A DNA stretch of 64,000 nt from Phymatolithon calcareum (lineage: Eukaryota; Rhodophyta; Florideophyceae; Hapalidiales). The stretch is from contig OZ345384.1 in NCBI GenBank assembly GCA_977006965.1, forward strand, positions 62,001 to 126,000, written 5' to 3'. Shown here piece after piece: positions 11,064-19,805 of the stretch. Under the pieces are notes generated by a model, which was not told where the DNA came from, did no database searches, and was given only the letters and a program-made list of their open reading frames with translations. A program made the translations under genes and the position numbers. How positions within the stretch are numbered: the stretch's first letter is position 1; each line of letters opens with the position of its first letter.

Positions 11064-12012
11064 TTACTGTGTGCGCTTGAACCTCCTGACTTTCTGCTCT
11101 ACGTGGTAGCGGTTAGTCGGAGCCTCCAAATCAACCATTAGTACATTCTGTCCCGTCCCGTCCCACCCCAGGTAATGCTCAATAGTTTTCGGCACAACCT
11201 TGCAGGGGAGCGCGATTCGAACTGTACTCCAAATCGCGTCATCTTCTCGATCTCGAAGTGTAGACAGGAAGTGCTTGAAGCATAAAATGCGAGGATGATA
11301 TCCACTCAAACTCGCCACACCATCGCCCACAATCCATTGCTTGCACAGTCGCTGCTCGTTGCTCATTCCTGACGGCCATCGAACCTTCAAAGTCAAATAG
11401 TCCGGATCCGTGACACTCACCTCAAAGTCAGCCTCTTCTTCATCTTCGCCGACACCGCTTGGCAAGAGAATTGAAACTGATACGCGCTGTTCAGAGGTGT
11501 CAGGGCACACCCACGGAGCCACCATGTAGATCGGTTTGAAGTCCAGAGATCCAGACACGAGCTCCGTACCGACTTTGCAACGCTTAGTGGCATGTCCAGC
11601 ATTATCTTCATCTTCAAACTCATCGTCCTCCCCTGAAAGCTCATACTCATCCTTTTTGTCTGCTGGACAACTCGAATTAAGGTCCACCAAAGATCGGGCT
11701 CCAGCTGCATACAAAATACGTTTTGTCAGAAATTATACCAGGCTGGCAGCGCAGTGCAAAATCAACAGAACACTTACTTCCTTCCACGGTGGCGTGACTC
11801 TCCCTGGCTTTGCGAAGGCGGCCCCGAAAGGACGCTTTAGAAATTTTTTTGAAGACGGCGTGCTGTAGGCGCGCCTTTGCAGCACCGAGTCCATCGAAAC
11901 AGCCATCGCCGAACATCTTGTCGAATATTGCAGCTGCATTCGGATCTTTTGAGAACCCAACCGTTCCATCACTGCCTGCAGTATCGCGGCCTCTGAGAGC
12001 CATCTTAGACAT
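11064..12012 (-). CDS. Harbinger partner protein, 291 residues, two exons (copy 1)
   Basis: Exon 1 runs 12012-11778 and exon 2 runs 11704-11064, with a 73-bp GTAAGT...GCAG intron between; joining gives 876 bases with no stop. The N-terminal third is basic (KISKASFRGRLRKARES). A strongly acidic stretch (SGEDDEFEDEDN) follows the splice, then about 170 mixed residues ending in a basic tail (EQKVRRFKRTQ). Harbinger elements normally encode a second Myb/SANT-like protein that helps transposase reach DNA and the nucleus. I see no Myb Trp spacing here, so this may be a replacement with a similar role, or a protein of unknown function. It is divergently transcribed from the transposase. The gene model is good; its function is inference. 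Confidence 0.75.
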
Positions 12013-12896
12013 GATGATGACTGATGATGACGCACGCCGATTGAGAATGAAATTGATTTGGTGAAGGTAGGTGAAGGTATTCGCTAATTTAAGTACTCAG
12101 TAGTCGCACAGGGTATGATATTGTACACCTGGAAAAGCAGATGCCCTTTATTTTGGCTGTTGCCAAAATTGGCGGGAACAATGCTGAAGTCATAACTAAA
12201 ATTACAATATGTCCAGATCATATGATGCGGAGGGTGTCCCGTATGAGGGCACGTAAAGGGCATTTGCACATAATGATCTGGCAGACCATGTCATTCTTCA
12301 AAACGTACAGTTTTCGAGCGGTGCTCTCGCTATCACAGCGTGGAGCTAAGGCTATAAAACTAGTGCCATATGAAAGGAGTTAATGCAATCCAATTGATAT
12401 CACGAAGAGATCAATCATTTTCGAACATTCTACCTGCCTCCGCATATCTTGAAGACAACGAAATTCATGTTTTTGAGTGATTTTTTGCATTTTGACACAG
12501 TGCGGAGACCCAGTTTTTGGCTGGTTTGCTTGATTGGCTCACATGTAATGATACCTAGAGGAGTGGACAGTGCCAAATCACTGTAGTCTCGCGAATTCGA
12601 CGACACGTTGAGCCGTTATCGGGCTTCGAACTTTTAGACCTGCTCAGAAATGACATCAATTTGGTCTACGGTGGTCAAAGCTGGTCGAACCTGGTAAATC
12701 GGAAATATTTTACGGAACGCACGTAACTTTCAAATTTGTAATTTTAACCGTATCACAGCTTTGTATCTTACAACGTCGACAACACTATTGGAAACAAAAC
12801 ACGCCAAACTGGTGTATCATAACGCATTGACTCCAAAGTATTTAAGCTCTGTGCTGGTTGCTATTTAGTTTGCAAAGTATTCAACGAGCCGAAGTC
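12013..12896. promoter_or_regulatory. Shared intergenic region between divergent Harbinger genes
   Basis: About 880 bp separate the two start codons and must hold both promoters. It contains an inverted repeat, ATGCCCTTTA near 12140 and TAAAGGGCAT near 12254, about 100 bases apart, which could form a stem or be paired protein-binding sites. An 80-codon plus-strand frame (12141-12383) overlaps this palindrome and is probably fortuitous. The same arrangement exists in copy 2 (56140-57023). No transcription start could be assigned. Confidence 0.5.
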
Positions 12897-13830
12897 ATGC
12901 GGACAAAAGCCGAACGCTTCAGTCATACAGCGGCTCTCTTTCATGACCTTGGGAATGAAATTTTAAGAAATACGCCAGGTTTGAGCGCGGTGGTGCAAGA
13001 CCGTCGTTTCCGTTCTTTGTTTGGCGTGCCACCGTTGGTTTGCGCAGAAATTTGGGCGATGCTGGAATACCGGCTACCGTATGCTGCGCGACACGTACAC
13101 CTTCTCTGGGCGTTACTATTTTTGAAGGTCTATGCATGTGAGAGCGTCACGGCGACGCTTGTCATGGCGGACGAGAAGACGGTTCGAAAATGGCAGTGGC
13201 TGATTGTCAAACAAATTGCTCGATTAAATATCGTAAGTCTCCTTGTAAATACGCCTGCGCTTTTCATTTTCTATTTTCCTTCTAACATTGCGTTTTTAGA
13301 TTCACTGGGATGACCGCAAATCAGGTGAGCCGCTCAATGGTTGTTGGGCGAGTGTCGACGGTACGGATCTGGCAATACGCGAGCCAACTCCTTTTGAGCC
13401 GAAATGGTTCTCCCATAAATTTAAGGGACCCGGGCTGCGTTACGAAGTGGGCATTGCCCTTGGAACGGGTGATATTGTTTGGGTCAACGGCCCATTTATG
13501 TGTGGTAGCCACAGCGATGTCACAATTTTTAGAACCAGAATGAAGACAATGCTAGATGACAATGAATTTGTTGTTGCAGATGGTGGGTACAAAGATGAAA
13601 AGTGTCACACCCCCCCACAAAAATCTGACCCATTCTATAGACGCTACTCGCTTCTGCGAGCTCGTCATGAGACGGTCAACCGGCGATTGAAACAGTTCTT
13701 CGTACTGGGTCATAAATTTAGACATAACATAGACTTACATTCCTATTGTTTCCACGCTGTGGCGAACCTAACTCAGATTATGCTGCAGTATCAGCCCTTA
13801 TTTCAGGTAGATCTGGAGCAAGAAAATTGA
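12897..13830 (+). CDS. Harbinger DDE transposase, 288 residues, two exons (copy 1)
   Basis: Exon 1 is 12897-13232 from the first ATG; an upstream TTG-led extension has no ATG. The 67-bp intron 13233-13299 (GTAAGT...TTTTTAG) is in phase 0, and exon 2 is 13300-13830. The spliced protein has the DDE_Tnp_4 core: ASVDGTD (first Asp) right after the junction, WFSHKFKGPGLRYEV, GPFMCGSHSDVTIFR (second Asp), VVADGGY, then ARHETVNRRLKQF (Glu). The N-terminal half is helical and may bind the termini. All catalytic residues are present and both exons are open, so this copy could be functional. It lies inside the Copia integrase on the opposite strand. Confidence 0.93.
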
Positions 13831-13999
13831 CTAAATTTAGTTTTGGCCTTTTGGTTTCACCAATGCTCGATAATGCTAATCATTGAAGTTTATTCTGGAA
13901 ACCCATTCCTGGTCCTGATAGAGAGTGGACGACATTTTCGTACCTTAGGCTGCTGAAGCAGGAAAATTATAAAGGCCCTGGTATTCCCGCTGCCCCCCG

Positions 14000-14188
14000 T
14001 GCTCCAGCAAAAAGTTCTGGTGCGCCATCCGAGTGCATACGTTTGACTGTGTGTCCAGTAGCGCGCTGGAGACGCTGTATGGCCTGCACGAGTTGCTCGC
14101 TTGCTTCACGCTTTGTGCGCGACGCAATTCCAGTGAGAAGGCCAGTGGCAGCATCCACAAGCACGGTGAAGTAGCGGGTGCCGCGCAC
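14000..14188 (-). pseudogene. Copia integrase catalytic core (N-terminal part)
   Basis: Minus-strand residues RYFTVLVDAATGLL and TVKRMHSDGAPEL carry the first two Asp residues of the D,D-35-E integrase triad. The frame is cut by the Harbinger element right after FAGARG; the Glu block resumes at 10889. In retroviral-type integrases this core performs 3' processing and strand transfer. Disruption here makes the Copia copy unable to integrate on its own. Confidence 0.9.
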
Positions 14189-14227
14189 AGAGCGCTTAAG
14201 TGGCCCCGCAGTGTCTGAGCTCAGTTT

Positions 14228-14850
14228 TTACATCGGTTTGCATTGCGAGTTGCCGAGGGTCGGGTGAGGGGATCTGGTGAGCTTCGCTTCTGCGCAGGGC
14301 CTGCACGTGTAGACGCCTTTCGATGTCGACACGAGACTTTTCATGTGCGGATTGCTGTGTAGAGCTCGCCTGATTGCAGCTGGGTGGGCGTGTGCGAGTT
14401 CATTGTGCACGTGACGCAATGATGCAGGCACTAGTGCCCCGGAACGCGTGGTGCGAGACTGGTCTACGGCGGGCAGCGACCTGTCGAACTGCAGTACGTT
14501 TCCCGTTTGCGTACCGGTTGCGATAATATTCGCGGGCGGCAAGGTGCTTTGATTCGTTACGAAGAATCTTCCGCGGCTAATGGAGATATCGTGGAACTGT
14601 GATAGGCGGGCTGCAGAGATGAGGTCGCGGGCAAGGGCAGGCACTCGCAGCACCTGGTGCAGTGCAATGTTAGTGTGTGATCCAGCATGGGTCGCATTAC
14701 CGACTTGCGTTGCGAGGGTTGTTCTGTTGTCGGCGAGGCGGACCGGCGTTTTGATTTGCCCCGTGCGGCGGAGAGGGGCTCCAGAGCTAGTGATGTGATG
14801 GGTTGCGGCCGAGTCGAAGAGAGGGGCGATGATGTAGTGCTGATTATTGT
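14228..14850 (-). pseudogene. Copia protease and GAG-pre-integrase zinc finger
   Basis: Near 14810 the frame reads APLFDSAATHHI, corresponding to the pepsin-type protease active site DSGATxH with Ala in place of the Gly. Downstream, HNELAHAHPAAIRRAL and CRPCAEAKLTRSPHP give the HHCC zinc-binding pre-integrase domain that precedes the Copia integrase core. The protease cuts the polyprotein. This frame is offset from gag, so a frame change lies between them, near 14990. Confidence 0.8.
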
Positions 14851-14883
14851 TTATGTTGTCACCCTCCGGCGCGTTACTAGCGG

Positions 14884-15762
14884 CTAAGATAGCTGCAACT
14901 GTGTCGGCGACCGTGTTGATGAGGTTAGGGTCAGTGGCGATGGCGGCGGCAGCAGAGGGCTGTGTGTTGTTGCGGTCGAGGTCGAGCGGGCCGCAATGCG
15001 GCGGCAGCGGTCATCACCCTCCGTGTGGTTGTCCATCAAGTGCTTCATGCACTTGTAGTCGTTGACCAATGGGTCACCCGGACGACATCCGTAGCGTTGG
15101 CGGGAGTTGTTCGTGGTTGAGGAGCCGTGCGCATGACTGCGGCGACTGTTTCCGCGCGGAGGCTTCGTCGGCATTGGGAGACGCAGAACGGCGGCAACGA
15201 GACGGCTGACGACGGCAGTTGTCTTCTGATTGTCGGGAAGGAAGGAGTAAAACTCGCGAATGGAGTGTGCGTGATGGTTGGATGGCGGGAGGCCGGCGAG
15301 AATGTCCGCGATGTATGCGGGTGGATGGTCCAGGAAGTGGGTTGAGTCGGCGGATAGGAGGCGATCGTGGCGGTCACGGTGCGCGGCGATGTATGCAGCA
15401 GCTGACGGGTAGGTGTCGAGTGGTTCGACGATGGCTGTTGCGGCAACGTCGGAGATTGATATCTGAGGAGCCTGCTGGATGAGATGTTTGTAAGCGTTGA
15501 GAGCGGTGATTGGGGCTATGGCTTGCCGAAAGGATGTGTGGACCGTGAGCATGAGGAATGATTTTAGAAGCGCCGCTTGCGCCATTTCGATACCGCTGGC
15601 GGCCGCTGGCGCACGGGTGAGCAGATGTTCGGCGCGCTGGCCCTGCGGAACGGCTTCGACGCAGAGCTTCCAGTCGCGGTGGTTGGCAGCGTCGGCGCTG
15701 AGTTTGTCGACTCCGTCCGTGGGCTAGGGGCCGGTGGGAATGTGGTCGTTAGTCTGTGCCAT
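14884..15762 (-). pseudogene. Copia gag-like N-terminal region
   Basis: An ATG at 15762 opens a frame that meets a TAG at 15724-15726, then stays open from there to 14884. The length and position directly after the 5' LTR fit Copia gag. It includes a Pro-rich stretch and Cys/His-containing residues CMKHLMDNHTEGDDRC that do not match the standard CCHC knuckle spacing. A reading-frame change near 14990 separates it from the protease frame. Gag would form the virus-like particle in the cytoplasm. The TAG and frame change make it non-functional as read. Confidence 0.7.
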
Positions 15763-15886
15763 GGCGGCCGTGGTTTTGGCGTGACTGGTTCCGGAATTTG
15801 CGTATTTGGGGCTGTCTTTAAGCGTGGAGCGCGCCGGAAAGCGGCTCTGGTGAAGGTTCTCTACGGGCGCTATGGTGGTTAACGTT

Positions 15887-15900
15887 CTGGGCCCATAACC
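15887..15900 (-). promoter_or_regulatory. Copia primer-binding site for an initiator tRNA-Met fragment
   Basis: Directly next to the 5' LTR, the plus strand reads CTGGGCCCATAACC, which equals the anticodon stem-loop of eukaryotic initiator tRNA-Met; the element strand is its complement. Drosophila Copia is known to prime from a cleaved 5' half of this tRNA rather than from its 3' end. The 14-base identity at the expected position supports the same strategy here. Confidence 0.75.
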
Positions 15901-16102
15901 TGTGGAGACTAGTTCCTTGGTTTATTGGAATGGTGGACATCTAGCTATTTGTAGGCTAGAGCGCTGATGTGCCTGTCGGCTGGGTGGCTCAGTGTGTCGC
16001 GTTCTTGGTTCGCCAGCCAGATATGTGGCTGGAGAGTCATGCGATCACCCATGTGCGCTATGCAATCGAGTCTCTCGATATGTGTGTGATGTAGGACTAG
16101 CA
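15901..16102 (-). repeat. Copia 5' LTR (202 bp)
   Basis: It matches the left LTR but is 38 bp shorter because one of two GATGTAGGACT repeats and the bases between them are gone. Read on the minus strand it runs TGCTAGTCC... to ...CTAGTCTCCACA. The target duplication TTTTC follows at 16103-16107. Substitutions between the LTRs show the element is not brand new. Confidence 0.9.
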
Positions 16103-16330
16103 TTTTCTGCTTCGACCAGATTCCTACTTCAATACGCTGGATGGAGTCTATTCTCACAAACTGCAAAAGGTCGAAATGTGCGGAGAAGATTTCTTTTCCG
16201 TTGCTAGGCAAGGAACTGAAGTGTTGAGAGACATCACGTACGGCGAGTACGTGAAAACAGGAGGTATTCATTTCGCATTATATGCAGGCCCGAGTCACGT
16301 CTTGAAACTATGGCTTCCTTCTATCCATCC
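16103..16330 (+). pseudogene. Right half of the Copia target locus
   Basis: A plus-strand frame starting at the target duplication continues for about 75 codons (RPDSYFNTLDGVYSHKLQ ... LKLWLPSIHPYCQ). With the Copia element removed it joins the sequence at 8270-8291 through a single TTTTC. No family is recognised. A minus-strand frame also crosses this region, so the coding strand is not proven. Confidence 0.3.
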
Positions 16331-17334
16331 ATATTGCCAGAGTAAGCCCTAGGAACGTTATCGTTTGTTGTCCCCATTGTTATAATTCGGGGATATCAAA
16401 ACTGTGGTGATGTTTTGAACGCTTAAGAGTAGAGTGATAGATTGATATTGTCCACTATGGTAGAAACAGAGAACTGTAGAAGCCTTAGTCATAATATGTT
16501 CATGAGAAAAGACGATTATTTCTTGGTATTAAGTGAGTTTCCGCTCACTTTTCCTTAAGTATATCCTACTTGGTACTGTCCAATATGTTGACATGCAACC
16601 TACGTCGGCACGTATTGTACAGCGAACAGAAATGTTTCCACTTCAGGATTCAGATTGTAAATTACTCATATTGGAATCAAGTTATACTTCTCGAGGCAAG
16701 CAAGAGAGGTAAAGACACTTACTATTTTCTCCGGGGGATGGAAAACCAGAATTTGCTAAGGATACCTTTACGCCTTTCTTGGCGGGTATCCGTCTTCTCT
16801 TCCGTATACGATAAAACATCTCCATCTAAAACATTTCGCGAATGATTCATGCCTATGGTTCTTTCACCGGCAATTGTACAGGTTTTTTGTAACACCAGTG
16901 TATCGTAAGGACTCCCATCGTAGACGATCCCAATTGAACGAAATAGATCTTTCCGGATTGATTTAGTTGCAATGTACCAACAAATGATCTACTGCAAGAT
17001 ATACACCAAGCATAATACACCCCTGTCTTCTTTTGATCATCAGAAAAGACACTTCAGCGACACTCTGAGCGCCCATATCCTCCTCTGTGCCATATCTGGC
17101 CTTGTTAGAGCGCTTGGAACGAGAAACGCGGTTACTGAATCATCCGATCTAGTGGGCACAGTACTGTCCGCAACAGATTGAAACACAGTTCCTCGTCGAA
17201 TTCTTAAGCCTTCAGTAGAGGAAAAATTGAGGTGCGGCTGTTCTCGATACATACTGCTTCAGTGACACTCAACACTGATATGTCGGTGATGTTGTCGCCA
17301 CTGCTTAAGTGCCGAATGAAATTTCGGCACGACT
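16331..17334. other. No gene recognised
   Basis: About 1 kb without a supportable gene. A plus-strand frame of about 90 codons (16570-16845) and shorter frames have no family motif. The region lies 3' of the split transposase-like gene and may be its trailing sequence. Confidence 0.35.
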
Positions 17335-18389
17335 TCAGCGAGTCCACGCTGTCTTCGAAATCCATGCGAAGTCGACTGACCTAAGACTCTTAGGATCAGA
17401 AGAACAGTGCCTTTGCTTCTTTAAATGTTGCTCTTCTTGACCTTTAAGATGCCTTAGGGCCTTTAGAACGGGCTTAGAAAATATGTTCTTAACTTTTTCC
17501 GACGGAACTTGCTCACAATCATCACCACGCTCCATACCCAGCAGGTGCACAGCAAATTGAACTGTTTCCTGACACCACCCGTTTCCAGAATCATCTATAT
17601 CTCGTGTTTCCAGTGCTAGCCTAGATTTCAGATCATTAAAGAGTCGAGCTTCCATGGCCTGCAGTTGTTCATTTTTCCAGTTACTTTTCGTCACTCCTCT
17701 CTTCATTGACAGATGCGCTGCTTCAAATACAAGCTGTTCCACATGTTTCAAACTGATAAGAAGATGCAGAGTGTGATTGTAAAGCTCACACAGCCTATGA
17801 AGATTGGGCTTGTCCAAGTATTTTCTTAGATTATCACCGGAAGTCTTGCAGGTTTTGTGAACGTCCTCTATGTGCCATTTCTCGAAGTTTGAACATTCTC
17901 GTGTTCCCTGATGCTTGATTGTCGAGACGGACGCAAATTGCGCCATCCAGCTCACATCTCGGGTAGTGTTGAGTCTTAGTCACCAATATTTGAAGCCTAC
18001 GGACCAGCTCGATAGATGACATGACTCTTGCTCTTCTCGAGGGCGAATGGAAACAACTTGACACGTTTTAAGTTGCGTGAGTTTCTCTCTCACTCATGGT
18101 TCATGCGTTTGAAAGGCATTCTGGTGCACAAAGAAGCACGCTGTACATTGATAAGAGATCCATCGAGAATAGCCTCTGGTCGCTTATGTTAACAAATCGC
18201 TTTTGATCGTTCAGTCCATAGAATGACAGTGATTCCTGAAACATACAATCTGCTATTAATCTCGTCCTTGGGTTAAAAAACGTTAAAACGAGATCAATAA
18301 TATTCTCTGCTAAACCACAAAACAGATAATCAGGGGCAACGAAACAGGATCGATAAGGGTCCAGTAGAGAAGGTACAACAGGTATACGT

Positions 18390-19805
18390 CTAGTGTCTAT
18401 TTGACGAACCCCCTCAATTGAGGGGCGTTTAAAAAAGAATGCGGAACGGGTCATTGTAAGGCGGAGTCGGGCTCTGCGCAAGGAGTACCGGAACTAATAG
18501 GATATAAAAGCTTCGCTCGGCTCTGGAAACGAAAATGTGCTGGTCAATTACAAGAATCCTATCCACCATGCCACGAGAAAAGGACCTGCTCCGAGTGGTC
18601 GGTGCACACGTGCACTCAAAAGCAACGTCTGTAACTAGTCTCGCAGAGTGCTGCAGACTATATAGGGCCTTTTTCAACTCAAAAAAGGTGAGCGGCACAG
18701 TTCAAGGGGTGCCTGTAGACGAAATTAAAGGTCGCGCTAGAACATCACTTCTCCTGAAATGGGTGCTAGTTTGGGCAACCGGTGATGAAGACTAAGATTT
18801 CGAAATATATGATTGTTAATATCAAGGCAGGGAGCGCTGACGGTGATATTTCAGTCGCTCAGCAGCTTGAACAGAACTAGCAGCGGCAAAGCGCGTCAGC
18901 GCCAAGGCCCGCCTACAGTTCTCACCTGCGCCAATCTTCAGCGCGAAACGCCAGCTCAATGACTCCAGTTGCAACCAAAAGCTCTTCTAAAGGCCTCAAA
19001 AGCTCGGAAGAAACTCTCAGAAGCGTTGAACGACCTCGCCCTGGCTCTCTCGCCTACGCGTTGCAAGGATCGACAACCTCTACAGCCATGGAAGGTAAGC
19101 CGTACAATCGTGTTCGCTGGCGTCAGCTTGACAAAGGACATTCTCGTGTGGAACTCTCCGTGCCCCAGCCTGAAGTATGTGAGACATATTACTCTGCGCG
19201 CGCGCAAATCGACAGGCACAATAGATGTCGACAAGTTGGTTTGGACAGGGAGAAGAAAGTACGCACCCACGACTGGTCATTTCGAGTGAGCACATCACTT
19301 CTGTCAATATGCGTGGTTGATAGCTGGCTTCTGTTCTCTGCTGCTCATCCAGAGTCGCAGGACCACATAACGCAGAGAAGATATTATGAAGTACTGGCTC
19401 AGCAACTTATCGATAAGTCCTTCGATGCGCGCAATACGCGTCGACGTTCAGTTACTCCTGAACGTTCACTAGCCTCTGGGAGTGGGGTTGGAACCCGCTT
19501 AACGCCGACGACAAAGAAAAGGAAAACCGCGAATTGCATGATGACTACTTTTGCTGTGCAAAACAACTGCAGAGTGTGCAAAGTCAAGGAGACACCTGTT
19601 ATGTTCTCATCATGTAATAGGCTCGACGGTGCAGCACTATATGTTTGCAGTACTTCTACTAGTGGGAACTGTTTCGCTAAGCATATTGAAGATGTCCATG
19701 AGCTGGACGCATTCGATGCGGCCGATAGTGAGTAGATGTGTGTGCAAAAATTATATAAATCTCATTCCCTCAATTGAGGGAAAAATTACCTCAAATAGAC
19801 ACTAG
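18390..19805 (+). mobile_element. Internally deleted piggyBac-like element with CTAG target duplication
   Basis: The element (18394-19801) begins TGTCTATTTGA and ends with its complement, flanked by CTAG at 18390-18393 and 19802-19805. A palindrome CCCTCAATTGAGGG lies about 20 bases inside each end. The interior keeps the N-terminal and C-terminal parts of the transposase seen at 24.8-27.3 kb but lacks the whole DDE core. Excising it leaves one CTAG and an open host frame. Known piggyBac elements duplicate TTAA, so CTAG is a departure. It would need a transposase in trans. Confidence 0.88.
18959..19735 (+). CDS. Truncated piggyBac protein without catalytic core, 258 residues
   Basis: A real ATG at 18959 opens an uninterrupted 258-residue frame ending in TAG. 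It begins within the transposase N-terminal region (PGSLAYALQGS), then jumps directly to the post-catalytic segment (YNRVRWRQL, VCETYYSARAQIDRHNRC) and ends in the Cys-rich zinc-binding tail (CRVCKVKETPVMFSSCNR, CSTSTSGNCFAKH). The catalytic Asp residues are absent because the internal deletion removed them. The Cys-rich tail binds termini or chromatin in known piggyBacs. If expressed, it could act as a competing DNA-binding protein, which is inference; it may simply be a deletion product. Confidence 0.55.
   Translation: MTPVATKSSSKGLKSSEETLRSVERPRPGSLAYALQGSTTSTAMEGKPYNRVRWRQLDKGHSRVELSVPQPEVCETYYSARAQIDRHNRCRQVGLDREKKVRTHDWSFRVSTSLLSICVVDSWLLFSAAHPESQDHITQRRYYEVLAQQLIDKSFDARNTRRRSVTPERSLASGSGVGTRLTPTTKKRKTANCMMTTFAVQNNCRVCKVKETPVMFSSCNRLDGAALYVCSTSTSGNCFAKHIEDVHELDAFDAADSE

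Larger units (their letters stand above)
10953..13996. mobile_element. PIF/Harbinger DNA transposon, copy 1
   Basis: The 3,044-bp element has 21-bp terminal inverted repeats (GGGGCAGCGGGAATAYCAGG plus G) with one internal mismatch, flanked by CCG at 10950-10952 and 13997-13999. It carries two divergent genes: a DDE transposase on the plus strand and an acidic partner protein on the minus strand. Every position p corresponds to 69036-p in copy 2, with no length difference, and the listed protein frames are the same. It interrupts the Copia integrase. Harbinger usually duplicates TWA or CWG; the CCG/CGG duplication here is unusual. Intact genes and near-identity imply recent movement. Confidence 0.95.
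8292..16102 (-). mobile_element. Ty1/Copia LTR retrotransposon with nested Harbinger
   Basis: The element reads gag, protease, integrase, reverse transcriptase, RNase H from right to left, the Copia order. It has LTRs at both ends, a tRNA-like primer site beside the right LTR, a G-rich tract beside the left LTR, and a 5-bp target duplication TTTTC at 8287-8291 and 16103-16107. A 3,044-bp Harbinger element plus its 3-bp duplication sits in the integrase. Without it the element is about 4.76 kb, a normal Copia length. Gag, reverse transcriptase and other parts carry nonsense codons or frame changes, so it is inactive even apart from the insertion. Confidence 0.93.

Noticed and set aside
11536-11868. 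Plus-strand frames overlapping the Harbinger partner gene, and the mirror frames in copy 2
   Set aside because: They are antisense shadows of the spliced gene and cross its intron without coding signals.
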